Positions 41,550 to 53,512 of a DNA stretch of 64,000 nucleotides are shown here, piece after piece. This stretch comes from Anabas testudineus. Taxonomy: Eukaryota; Chordata; Actinopteri; Anabantiformes; Anabantidae. The stretch's first letter is position 1. Each line of letters starts with the position of its first letter. The notes under the pieces were generated by a model. That model was not told the DNA's origin. It worked only from the letters and a program-made list of their open reading frames with translations, and ran no database searches. The translations under genes were made by a program, and so were the position numbers. The DNA lies in contig NC_046614.1 of the NCBI RefSeq assembly GCF_900324465.2, positions 24,082,236 through 24,146,235 on the forward strand, in the 5' to 3' direction.

Positions 41550-43199
41550 ATGGAAGACACTGGTGAAAACCATGATACCATCCAGAGCCCAGTCCAGGAT
41601 CGAAAGAGTTTCAAAGTACCACAAACTTTTCTTTTTGTGCTGATGAGCTTGGTTTTCTGGGGCGTGTGCAGACAAGCTTATCTCATCAACCATCTCTGCC
41701 ATCAAATGTCTGTAAGTAGCTTGTTAGTCTTTGAATTTAGTTTTTTGGGTCATTCTTGGTCGTTTGAATCTTTCTGGTTCTTCCTTAGCTTTGACTTTTC
41801 TTTATCATGTCTATTTAAACCTGTTTAATTACACCAAACAAGTTCTTCAGTACCTCGTTATAAACATAATAATAATCTTTTACTCAAGTGCAGAACTTTA
41901 AGCAGAAAAACATTCATGAATTAAGACTAATAATGGTCCACGGTGGGAAATGTAAGAATATTATTGATGTACAGGATGAAAAGGTTTAGTGTTTTCTTAA
42001 CCATTTGTTTAAACCTTCTAATAATATATATATATATTTTTGTTATTATTAAAAATTATAAATTTGTTAGAATCAAACATACTTAACAAATATAAGAAAG
42101 AAAGTACTTGTTGATTTTCATAAATCTGAATTGGTGCTGATATTTAAAGTTGTAAAAAAGGTACAGTGGTTAAAAATGTGGTTGAGTTTCTGGTGATGTA
42201 GAAATATCAGAAAGCGGAAATACCCAGGTTATGTACAAGTACCTCAAAACTGTTCTCATAGTACTACAGGTGCAGTAATTAAATGGCTAATAAAGACTTA
42301 ATGTAGACTGTTTAAAGTAACCACTCCATATGATCTTTCTAACAGTGACAGCTCCAGTTGATTGTTAGAATTACATGTACTAAATATTAAGTAATAAGTA
42401 AGTATTACTATAAGTATCTCTCTCAGCTCAACATTTGAATCTTCCCATGATTATTTGTTGGCTCCTCTTTGCCTTTTTAATAACTTGTGCAGTAGTTAAC
42501 ACGTGTGCAGCACAACGTTCAATCACACTTACTAAACGTATTTTTCTGGTACAGAGTGTTTCAGCACTGAACTTTAGCAGCACATCAGACATAGAAAACC
42601 TTTCATTACGTAATGCTGAGATCATCAAAGCCGTCCACAATGTGTCCAGCCTGGTTCTGCCTTCACGATCATTTGCACATCTGAAAGGTAAGATTGATTT
42701 TAATATGACACCGATTTACAGAGATTATTATGTGACAGATATTTCTTGATGTCGCCTGCATGACTTGATTTGATTCATTGCAGGAAAATATTAAACTGAG
42801 TTGAACTTTTGCTTGTTTTCTACAGCTGGGTCCGAGGTGGTCCATGAAGATCAGATTGTGCACTGGAGAGTGAACGATTCACTTCTTCATGAGATGGAAC
42901 ACAAAGACGGGAGGCTTGTAGCTAAGAAAGGAGGATTTTACCACGTCTATTCTCTGGTTACCTTTGAATGCAATGATAAACTGTTTTACCACAAAGTTTT
43001 TCAAACCAACCCTCATTATCCAGTTGACTTCTCTCTCATGTCAGAGAGCTTCTCACAGAGAGGACTATTTGCTTCCAGTAGCTACCTCAGTGGAGTGTTT
43101 CACTTGTGCAAAGGTTGTTATGTTTTTGTAAAAGTGAGCAACACCTCAAACATTTCCCAAATAAGTACGGACACTTTCTTTGGTGCAGTCATGATCTAA
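41550..43199 (+). CDS. TNF-superfamily ligand, type II membrane protein, 222 aa (TNFSF14/FASLG-like)
   Basis: Three coding exons in phase: 41550-41711, 42555-42687, 42826-43199. The short cytosolic tail is followed by one membrane segment (about residues 26-45, TFLFVLMSLVFWGVC), a stalk with NxS/T sites, and a TNF homology domain. Recognisable strands are SFAHLK..., IVHWRVND, KKGGFYHVYSLVTF (the GxYxxYSxVxF motif), SSSYLSGVFHL, and the terminal strand TDTFFGAVMI. Exon layout is typical of the family. The ending resembles LIGHT (YFGAFMV), while YLSGVFHL and TFFG resemble FASLG. I do not name a paralogue. Cysteines sit at FECND and HLCKGC rather than in the usual C-D/E-F disulfide pair. An in-frame ATG at 41472 lies before the acceptor ending at 41521, so 41550 is preferred. 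The gene diverges from mcm2. Confidence 0.85.
42217..42270. repeat. Decayed dispersed teleost repeat
   Basis: AAATACCCAGGTTATGTACA then AGTACCTCAAAACTGTTC, clearly related to 21023-21063. It lies in the first coding intron of the TNF ligand gene. Confidence 0.45.
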
Positions 43200-43341
43200 A
43201 TAGTGCCGATGGTGCAATGCTGCATTTAAGAGGGAGGAATTCATGAATTAAACTCAAAGACTTGAACATGTTGGATTTCTGCTGAAACCTTTTTTATGAG
43301 ACATGTGAAGCAACTTATGCAAATGAACACTTTAGACTTAA

Positions 43342-43366
43342 ACACACACACACACACACACACACA
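43342..43366. repeat. (CA)n microsatellite
   Basis: Twelve CA units in the 3' UTR region of the TNF ligand gene. Confidence 0.95.
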
Positions 43367-43430
43367 GCAGAACTAAACCAGCACCTCCAGTTTAATAATC
43401 ATCTTTTATATCATGTTCACCCTTTGATCA

Positions 43431-43436
43431 AATAAA
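43431..43436 (+). terminator. Poly(A) signal of the TNF ligand gene
   Basis: AATAAA 232 bases after the stop codon. Confidence 0.65.
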
Positions 43437-45291
43437 ACATTTTCCCTTTCAAAAGCTGAACTTTAATTCATGTAATAAAACATATATTCACATACAGTAT
43501 GCACAGCATTAAAGAAAGGGCTCCTCACTGAAATAATACTAAAAGAACATCAAAGAAAAGAAAATTACAATTAAATCTAGTTTTAAAGTTTTCAGTGCAG
43601 CAAATAAATACATATCTAATTATTTCCCACTCGTTGATATTCAGCCATCGACCTGCTGAAACAGATTTTAAGGGGGTTTAAAACAGTTCACTGTAAATGA
43701 CTTGATGATTTACTGAGATTTCGCATTAAAACTAATTTACCTAATTTTAAACCATTTTTACTTTCAGTAGACGTCAGATGTGTAAATACTGAACTCTGAA
43801 CTGTCTTGAATTTAGTTTCTTATGTGATTTTTTGTTTCATCAGTTACCAAACAGAAACATTCATCATATACATTCAAAGGCCACCTTATAAGGTACACTG
43901 GTTCCATCTAATGCAAAGCAACAGAGCAGCCGAGATGATAAAGTCGACTTCTTTTTCTGACACTGTCATAGAGGTGAAAATGACAGTTGGTCACACTGGG
44001 GGATGTTGGTAACACCTCTGAACATTATGCAGTTCAGTCCATTTTAACTGAAAGCTGAAAATTGTACAACTTATATGAAACAAACGTTGACTTTATGAGC
44101 TCAGTGGACTGTTTAAGATCGAACAAATGTTCCTAATAAAGCGACCATGGAGTGTAAAACACAGAAATGACAAGTCTTAACTTTTAAGGCTTATTTTAAG
44201 ACATGAATTAAATCAGTAACATCTAGGCAGCAGGGAGAAAGGTTCCGTTTATATGTCACGTTGAGTCCGGTCTTGTTTTCCTCATTAAGAAGAAAATGAT
44301 TTAAATGAAGAAACAGGAGTTATGGAGTGTATCTGCTGTACACGACACTTACAGTGAGCGGGGTTTTGGTTTGAGATGCATTCACACAGGTAGAGTAACG
44401 AAATTAAGTCTACTGAAAACAAGCAATGACTTTTTAAATAATAAAGTGGAAACAGAAGATCTGCTCACAGCTGTAAATCAAAATCTAACTGAATACCACC
44501 GTGAATAAGATGAATGATTACAGGTAAAACTTGTTTCAGTGTTCATATGGGCACAAACTGCTTTTCCTTTGAGGGCCCATCAGCAAAACAACACCTTTGG
44601 ATGTTTTTCACATTAAAAGCCTGAGTATAAAGAGGAAAGACAGACGGCTTTTACTGTGAACATCCCAAAGGAAGTGTTGAGGTTCATTAGCAATAGTCAA
44701 TATTTGGGAAAAAGGCAAAGTTGGACGCCTGACATGACTCCACTGTGATGTGGAAACAGAGTTTGTATTAACATTACGAAACTTGAGCCACTAACAATTC
44801 ATTTGTTTGCACATTAATCATTAGTCGTTCAAACTGGTGAAACTACTGTGAACTACGGTAAAAACGTTTGAAGTTAAATGATACAGAGGTGGAATTTTAA
44901 TTAGTTTAACCTGGTCCAAAAGAACCACAAGTGTTTAACTTCAGTAGTTTAAACATCTTCACTGCAGTTTCTGTCATACGCTGGTTTAGTAATTAAAACC
45001 TTATATACCTCTGTTCTGGGTAGTGTTTGGTTAGTTTCACTGTTTATTTACTTATCTGTTGTGATGCAGCACTGATGATGTGGAATTTAAAAGAAGGAAA
45101 GTGTAAAGAAATACGATGAAAGGCAAAGGAAGTTAAATAAATCGATGGAGAGACAGGATTTCATGGAAAACCCCTTAAAAATAATGTTCCTCTTCTATTT
45201 TCCACCACAACTAATTTTACCATAGATGTCAGTGGGAGCTGCCTGTGTTTTCCACTTTTTTAGAACTGTTTTTGTGTTATTAAAAGGAACA
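43437..45291. other. AT-rich spacer between convergent TNF ligand and pigu genes
   Basis: No gene seen. It may include the end of the pigu 3' UTR: a reverse-strand AATAAA lies near 45045, 0.87 kb past the pigu stop. Short ORFs have no similarity. Confidence 0.5.
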
Positions 45292-45640
45292 AGGCTACAA
45301 AATAATAGCCCCATGAATACTGTATGAGAGGTTCAAAATAAAAGTGGTGATGCTGTGATTTGAACAGAACATCAAAATAAAACTGTTGTACAGTAGGAAG
45401 TAGGCTTCAAAATAAAGGTCACCTCTTCTCAAGTCTGAGTGTCGGGATGGAGAAAGGCATCAAAATAAGAGCACTCCAGATGAACACTGCTTGAGAATTG
45501 GTGTTTCAAAATAAAAGCTGTCCACGATGGAGAGGCGCTACAGTGTTAAATTAAAAGTGTGGCTGTGAGAAGGAAGAAGGCTTCAAAATAAAAGTCAGGC
45601 CCTCATTCCAGGTGCAGAAGGGCTTCAAAATAAAAGTGCT
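45292..45640. repeat. Array of nine spaced CTTCAAAATAAAAGT motifs
   Basis: Motif copies start at about 45292, 45331, 45371, 45404, 45457, 45504, 45543, 45581 and 45622. The core TTCAAAATAAAAG is kept in most, while the 20-40 bp between copies is largely unrelated. On the plus strand most copies contain AATAAA. On the pigu strand they read ACTTTTATTTTGAAG and lie in its likely 3' UTR. Confidence 0.8.
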
Positions 45641-45918
45641 CCAAACGAGAAGGTGAAAAGAGGAACTGATGTTTAGTTGCTGTCTCACATGGAAGGAGAC
45701 AGATTTCTACACCCAACATCTGTGTGTCTGTTGCGTAGTATGTTGCATTTCTGTTGTTTGCATGTGACGCTGTACCATGCACACATGTTCGTTCTGACCA
45801 ACAGTGGCGGCTTCAGAAATCTTTTATCCTCATCAGTTCGTGTTTGTTCGTTGAGGATAGATGAGACGTCGAGCTGTTTCTCCCTGCGTGGCACAGGCTG
45901 TATGACTGTGCCTGTGTT

Positions 45919-48900
45919 TTATTTAAGAATTAGCGTAGCCTCGGAGCCATCCTTCTTCTTCAGATACAGGCCGTAGGTCAGGTGGTGTTCTCTCCTCAAA
46001 AAGGCGTAGAAATAATCAGACACCAGCAGGATCTGAATGGAAACACAGTAAATATGATGACTAATGGATGTGCTCAGTGAGTAACAATGAACATGAATTT
46101 GAACAAACAAAGAGTGGTTTCATCCCAGTAGAACAGCGTTCAGCGAGACCTTCCTACCTGTGCCACGTTGAACAGAAGTGTGATGGCGTAGTAGAAGTTG
46201 GAGTTGGCGCTACCAGCGTAGATCCAGAGGTGCCAGAGAACTGGGAAAAGAGCCGAACACGCCAACAGGACGCAGGACACCAAGAAGATGTTCCTCAGAA
46301 CTGAACAGAGAAGAAACCAGGAGAGTTTTTATCTGATCCCATATTAATGAAACTGTGACTTGTCAACATTTGTTTTAAGGATAAAATGTGAATTTGTGTA
46401 AACATCTAGTGCATCTCCATTACCTTCAACACCATCTGAATGGCCTTACAAAGTATTTAAACCATGTGGTATTCCTATAGTAGTAAAGGATCTGAATACT
46501 TTCTCCAGATTTCAAAGTAAAAGGATACAGTTCAACTGTGGAGATTTATAAACTCACATCTGTGCAGGTGACTCCAGACGGGAAGGAAGGACATGTAAAG
46601 AGCGATGTCTCCCACAGTGGGGTAAGATTTAAAGATGGAGATCACAGCCAACTGCATGAAAATCAGAAACACAGGATGCTCCCTGCAACAAAGACACATG
46701 CATTTTAATGATCACATACTGGAGCATAGGTGGCAAAACTCCTATGGTGTTAAGTACATTTAGTTGAGTACAATTCTCAAGCACCTTTTGAGGTTCTTCT
46801 ACTTTGAGTACTGACCATTTTCTTTTATTCATTCTTAATAAATTTAATAAATCTATTCCATGACAGAGGGAAACATTGCTTGAGTAGTGAGATTGTTTAA
46901 ATCAATTTATTTTCTTTACATTTTAAACTTTTATTCTTCTATAAACACCAAACGATCTCATAAACATGTGGTTCTCTTGGAAAAGGACTCACTTGAGTTT
47001 GATGGACAGAGGGATGGTGTAGAAGAAAACGTTGATCTGGAAGACGCAGAGGAAGAAAAGGCGGAAATGTTCAAACATCTCGGCAAAGAAATACCAGAAG
47101 AGGCCGATGTTCGGAGTGAGGTCTGGTACTGAGAGACTGAAGGGAGAGAAACCACAAAGAGTCAGACTGGGACACATATACTGGAAATCAGCATGAAATC
47201 CTAATAATAAGGTGTATTCTACTGTTTTAATTCTTTGTACCATTAGGGTATAATTTTCCAGAGACGTAAAACCAGGGAACAGGCTGTAAGACCTTGTTTG
47301 ACAGATGGAAACCAACTAATTCCAGGAACTGTTTTATAGTGTTACTAGAGGTCAATAATGTCACAGGCGACCGTTAAATGTAGATCAAGCTTTTTTTTAA
47401 CCACTCACATGAAGCCGTAGACAGATGGCAGGTAGTCCCAGGAGCCGAGCAGGAAAAAGGAGAGACAGATGATGACAAACAGGCTGCCCAGGTACATGAA
47501 GGCATACTGCACGACGAACCACCAGAAACTGGCTCGCCGGAAGTTCACTGGGATGTACTGACGCTGGAGAAGGAGAAACAGAAGCATGGAAAGGCAAAAA
47601 AGATGAGAGAGACATAATAAGAAGGGTTTTGAAGCAGTGGGTAGAAAGAGACCAAAGAAACAAAGAATCTATACAACACACACTTAGTATATGTAATTAG
47701 TAATTTATAGTCAACACACCTGCATCAAATACAGCAGAGCTGGAGCGCACAGGGTCAGAGGATAAATGGACTGGTACGTGGCCAAAGACAAAAATATGGC
47801 ACTCAGCAAGATATTTCCTGCAACACAAACACAGAACAACTCCTTAAAAACAATAAATCGAGATAATCACTTCCTGATTTTAGTCCTGGCAGCGGTTTAA
47901 TTTAAGACAATAGAGATTAGCACTAAAAACTGAACATAAGTCCATATGAGGAGTAGATTTGAAAAAAGTCAATAACTTTAGAACAATGACGCTGCTCTCA
48001 TAGTTCAAATCTAACTTTACCCTTAATGGTAGAGAGGATGAAGAGGGCGATGACGGCGTTGTTCAGACCACAGGTTGACTTGGCGACACAGGACAGGATT
48101 GTGAATGGGTTCAACAGGTAACTGAGAGTAGAAGAATAGAACGTTTTAGGAGAATAATACTTAACAGAGGAAATGTTTACATCATTCATTTATTTCTTTT
48201 TGCGTCCTTCAGCTGATGCTGAATATCTTTAGCTTTGCAGATTAGTTTTAAATAAAGGTCAAATTAAAATGTTGACCCGATGATAGTGCTACATAAAAAG
48301 TTATTTTTAGTTCAACCCGAGATAATTTCTTTGCAAACCATCCAAAGGTTAAAAGATTTAAAACTACAAACATCCTCATGATGGAAACACTAGATAAAAC
48401 TCAGAGGATAAACTAAAGAATTTCTGTACAAACTGAAAAACAAAAAGAGCATTTCTCTGTTTACATACAGTACCAGATGCTAGTACTTACAACATGGCTA
48501 CTTTCAAAGGGATGTAGTACATTTCTTTGGGGTTTCTGATGAGCTCCAGACAGTCGAGGGGGTAGCGGTCTGCCTCCAGGGCAAATTTCTGTTTTCTGAA
48601 CTGAAACATAAATAACTGCATGTCAAATACGGGATGTCTCTGAATATGGAAGTAAAAACAATCCTTATCAGCAGAGAAGACATCGTTCACCCATCATATT
48701 CTGGTTATGTATAAGAAAAAAAACAGTGGAGTTACAATTTATTCTCTTAATACCAGTGCTGGGTAATAAACATGCAGAACAATCTTCTTCATGATAATGA
48801 ATATTAAAGTATGTTTGGGGATTATTTCACTGTGTTCTTACCACTTGTTTGTTGTAGTCTGTCACAGCCATGTACAGAGCCACAGCTGTGATCACATCTG

Positions 48901-50581
48901 CCAACTGAAGAAACAGAATAAGAAGTTTAAGAAATAGTGCAGCTGAAATTTAACAGCAACAAAAACTGTTATACAGCTCCCTGTTCTATTTACCAGAGCA
49001 AATCTGAAGCATCTCATTAAGTTTTTTCACCCAAATACTTAATGTAATTGTATTTAAAGTATTTTTATGATTCTTAAAATATTCAGACCAAAATGTAAAA
49101 CATAAAACTACCTCTAAAAAACTCACCATGAATGTTATCTCTGCATAGTCCACCAGAAAGTGAAAGAGGTAAATGATGATAGGAGTCTGAAGAGACAAGA
49201 AAGATATTTATCTTATCTCTCTCTCTCTCTCTCTCTCTCTAGGCCTGTTAACTTCATTTTACTAAAATGTATGTACCACATTCATACAGTTTGTCGATCT
49301 CTCACCTCATGGAAAACATCTCCAGAGTACGGTGACACCCCTAAATCAAGCAGAGCCAAGCCTTCAACCACTGCAAACAAACAGAAAAACATGTCACACA
49401 GAGACAGTTTCTTCATTTTTCTCTCCCTTTAAGACAAATAGAGCTGCAGAGTTTTAATGAAGCCATTTCCTGTTACAGCTGCAGCCTAATGAACAATTCA
49501 TGAAGGGCTGCAGTGTTTCCATTTATGTGTGTGGGAGAGAGTGAATTCTTTATGGTTGTCACAAAGTGAGGCTGAAAAAAGGCAAAACTACTTTATTACA
49601 CATGAGGAAAATAAACAATATTTCCCTAAATAATGATTGTACACTATTGTGTACAAATTGAAAAGGTGTACTCTAGTTCACTGTGACATCATCCATCAAT
49701 TAGCTGTGTTGGTCAACAACATACAAATAAATAACATTTACAAAACCTGTTTACTACAATTGAAAACTTGATTTTCCAGACTACATTTCTCTTGGAGAAT
49801 GCAGATTTCTGCACAATATATTCTTGTAACCTGGTTTCCATTTTGCAAGTGCACATGTCTGTAGGACTAAAGACTGGACACAAGCAAAGTAGTGGAGCAG
49901 TGTGTCTGGAAGAAAGTCAATTTCCACTGTGTAACTGATCTTTGAGTGTACAGTATTTACACCCCTCCAGGTTGTTTTATGGCAGGTGGCTGCATCAAAA
50001 CACAGTTCATCCATCCAGAATGAAAATGTTAAGCTTAAAAGGTTTGTCTCCATCCTACATTTAGGAAACAAGACCCGGGTTAAATCCTTATATAGTTAAA
50101 CTATTTTATATAGTGAGGGTCAAGAGGGGGCCAACAGCGACTGTCCGCCCCGGGCCGCTGAGGACAGTAATCCGGCCGTGGCTGTTGTTCTATTAAACGC
50201 TGTGGTGCAGTCGAAATACCAGGAAATTACCACCTAAAAATAATGTGAATGTTCGCCAACATAACACACATCCAGCCTGTCTTATTCCCCTGCAGATAAT
50301 GCTGGTGGTCTTTAAAGGGTGTGATTAACTGAACCACGATGAACCGGTTTAACGCTCCCCACTTTAACCGGGTGATAGCGCCGAGAGGAGGCAACCGAAA
50401 CGGACACTCAGAGAGCTAACGCAGCCAAAACGCTCCTGAAGCCCCGCTTACCTCGTTTCCAGGCGGTTATCGGAGACACCACCTCCACCCGCTCTGCAAT
50501 CAGCTCCGCCAAACTGGATCTATAAAGAGCTGCACGGATTGTAACAGCTACAATTAAAAGTAGAGTCAAAGGAGCCGCCAT
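45919..50581 (-). CDS. pigu: PIG-U, GPI transamidase subunit, 435 aa
   Basis: Multi-pass ER membrane subunit of the GPI transamidase, which attaches GPI anchors to proteins. Twelve exons join in phase: 50452-50581, 49306-49370, 49127-49186, 48842-48904, 48491-48600, 48021-48121, 47720-47817, 47409-47563, 46993-47136, 46558-46682, 46158-46300, 45919-46032. The total equals the 435 residues of human PIGU. Landmarks are [20 protein letters not shown], the [17 protein letters not shown] segment, [73 protein letters not shown], and a C-terminal [11 protein letters not shown]. The protein is mostly hydrophobic helices. The TAA stop lies inside AAATAAAA, so a poly(A) signal overlaps it. A (CT)n run at 49215-49240 lies in intron 2. 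Confidence 0.98.
46750..46813. repeat. Decayed dispersed teleost repeat, opposite orientation
   Basis: TTAAGTACATTTAGTTGAGT, then a run ending CCTTTTGAGGTTCTTCTACT, inverse of the copies at 21023 and 42217. It lies in a pigu intron. Confidence 0.5.
49215..49240. repeat. (CT)n microsatellite
   Basis: Thirteen CT units in a pigu intron. Confidence 0.95.
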
Positions 50582-50587
50582 GTTGAC

Positions 50588-50633
50588 CAGGAAGTGCTGT
50601 CCACCCCGCGAAGGGCACGATGGGAAATGTAGT
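50588..50633 (-). promoter_or_regulatory. pigu proximal promoter: ZNF143/THAP11-type site and ETS core
   Basis: On the pigu strand 50633-50614 reads ACTACATTTCCCATCGTGCC, close to the long ZNF143/THAP11 consensus (ACTACAATTCCCA.AATGC). An ETS core (CACTTCCTGG) lies at 50597-50588, just upstream of the ATG. Both motif types are typical of TATA-less housekeeping promoters near the start site. Confidence 0.65.
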
Positions 50634-51767
50634 GTTTCAGCGCACGAGGCAAAGGGGAAGGACCGGACCCATAAAATTAAAAATACAATGTCTGTGAAAT
50701 AAATAAAAAAGATATAAAATAAAAATTAAAGTAAATAAAAATATATTGGATTTGTGCCTGTGCTGCAATCAGTCATTTAAGTAATGTAGGGTCCGCTTTT
50801 TAGAAAGGGGAACACACATTATTGCCATGTTTTCCCTCCGGCACACTTTCTGTATTGGATCAAAACAAACCTCTATAAAGCTGAACACATTTAACACTGA
50901 GTTTCCGCTTAGGATTTAGAATTCCTTTCATTAATATAAAATTTACTGAGATCTAAATTATAGATATTTTGGGCAAGTGTCTCATTCATAAACATTCTGA
51001 AACTTATGACAATTTAATTCAGCTTGATGTATCTTTATTTAGTTTTATTTATAAACCTACTACTGCTTCTGCTACACTGATATGTATTATTATCACTATT
51101 TGACAAAGGATCTAATTGTAATTATTATCCCTTATTAGTGATAATAATACATTTTATTCTTAAATTTTTCTACCACTTTCTAAAAAGGTACCACTCACAC
51201 CCCTTAATCTTTAATTATGCTAATAGTTAAAATAATTTACTAATACTCGATGGATAACTGATGAATATGTATAATGATCAGTTATAAGCATTATAAGAGA
51301 TGTAAAGTAAAGCATGAATAAATGTTTTGTTTACCAGTAATAGAGTTATTTGGTTGGCTGCTTGCCCAAAACTATATGAGACAATAATAGTAGAGTATCT
51401 TGTTTAAAACGCATAGTATAAACACTGATTATTTTCTGATTTGTGAGTTATTATTGAACAGTGACAAGTTTGACAGTTCTTAATATTATTGTTTTTATTT
51501 ATTTAGCAATATTTTCTTATTTTACACTGACAATGGAATCATCAGTTATACAAAGCTACTTAAAACTGTATACGACTACTAACTATACCCTAATTTCAAA
51601 TTTTACGGACTTCATGAATAGTAGTTGCTAATTCAGTTGTGTTAAATGTGGAATTACTGAACTGATGTTATTTAAAAGAGGTGTTTAGGTGTGAAATTTA
51701 TTATTTGCACGAAAGTTGATAGTTCGGCGTTAAACCTCACATTGTGCTTTTACACTGAAAGGTGCAG
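50634..51767. other. AT-rich spacer between divergent pigu and psmf1
   Basis: 1.1 kb with no ORF, repeat array or recognisable gene. Confidence 0.65.
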
Positions 51768-51776
51768 ACCGGAAGT
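51768..51776 (+). promoter_or_regulatory. ETS-family site upstream of psmf1
   Basis: ACCGGAAGT, a full ETS (GABPA/ELK-type) consensus, about 93 bases upstream of the psmf1 ATG. There is no TATA box nearby, as expected for a housekeeping gene. Confidence 0.55.
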
Positions 51777-51868
51777 GGAGGCTGTTAGTTGTTGCCGTTA
51801 ATCTAAGACTTTCGTTTTCATTTGTGCAGAAACAGAATCGATGTTGTTATAGTTATACGACAGAAACC

Positions 51869-53474
51869 ATGGCAGGTTTAGAGGTGTTATACACCCTCGT
51901 CTCCGGCAGCATCAGCTGTCCACAGGACGCCGTGGTGTGTTTTGTTCACTGGGAAATGATAAAGAGTGGATACAGGTGTATCGGTAGTGGAGACGAGGTG
52001 AGTTAGCGTCAACCGAGCTAACATTAGCTAAAACTATTTAACGTTAACGTTATATATTATAACAACCTTTACAGCTAATTCCGCTCAAACCACACTAGTC
52101 AGAGTTTATATCACAGTGACACTAGTTATTACTTTTCATTTTACTGTGGACAAATGTTACATGTTAAAGATTCAACACTCCGTTGTTAAAACGTTGATTT
52201 CAACTGCTCGCTGCATCCTGAGGAGAGTCATATGAACGATGAAGCTAAACTAGATTTTCTTTATAACACTTTATTATTTCAGAATTAGTAATGCCCCGAA
52301 CTGAAGAGTGTCTCTTAACTGACATTGCACAAATATTTGGTCTGTTTTTAAGTTAAAGTTATTTATCATGCTGTTCGAAAGAAGTGTAATTGTCAGTTTC
52401 TCAATGGAAATCTGTCACGTTACTTACCACCGCTCAGTTTACATTATCGTTAGCTTCCTAATTGCGCATTAGTGTGTCTGATGTTATTTTAACTCGAGTT
52501 TCATCAAAGTACTTGCTTTTTTGAAAAATGGTTTTACACCGAATTTAATAATGGCTCTTAACTACTCATTTACAGAAACAGTTTTAGTTTCCAAAGATGT
52601 TGTTGAACCATGCTGTTCAGACAAATCTTAAAGTGTCAGTTTTCTAAATGGAATTTTGTAACTTGCTGCCTGCTCAGTTTAGATTAGCGTTAGCTCCCAA
52701 ATGAGCATTACCAGCAGCATGTAACTGACGTTATCTGGCGAAATATAATATTTTGACAAACGTTTTTAGCTTTGTTTGAATAAACCAGCAGCTGTATTAG
52801 TGATTTCCAGTGAGCTATAAAAACTGTCATGTCATCTCTAGCTAGCTGAACTAGTCTCCTGCCACCTGGTGCCCACAATACCACAGTGTTGTTTAGCCTC
52901 TTTTTATCCCTGAAGCTGTAGCTGTTCTATATTTCTCTCTTTCTCTTTCTCTCCCTCTTATTTCAACCTCCAGCCCCGCAGCAGTGATAAGAAATCCGAG
53001 CTGCTACCTGCTGACTGGAGCATCAACAAGGAGTTGTACAGTCTTAGGTATAGAGCTAATGACAGTGACTCCCAGTTACTGCTCAAGGCCATCGTCGTGG
53101 ACTCCACCTTGATCTTCAACCTGATGGTGGGCATAGCTGACACACACTTTGGGGGAAATCTCTTAATTAAAATGTACCAAATTTGAACTCCGCCAACTGT
53201 AAGATACGCTTTAGGAATAAATAGATCCCTGTGTATAAACCTGTGTTATCTGTACACTTGACCTTTTAAACTTTGGGGCACCTCTGATCACATCTTAAAG
53301 TGTCTTTATTTACCTGTACCTTACTGCTGGTAAATAAATGAGAGTTTGAGGATTTACATTTAATCATAAATGTCTAATCTCAGTTCTGTTTATCACTGGT
53401 CTGGTATATGGGGTCTCAGTATACTAATGTGTACTATTGCACATATAATAATAATAATAATAATAATATATATA

Positions 53475-53512
<38 letters not shown>

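Noticed and set aside
51824-51868. Upstream in-frame ATG of psmf1
   Set aside because: It would add 15 residues not found in the family. The start at 51869 has a better context (accATGG) and matches the conserved MAGLEV start.
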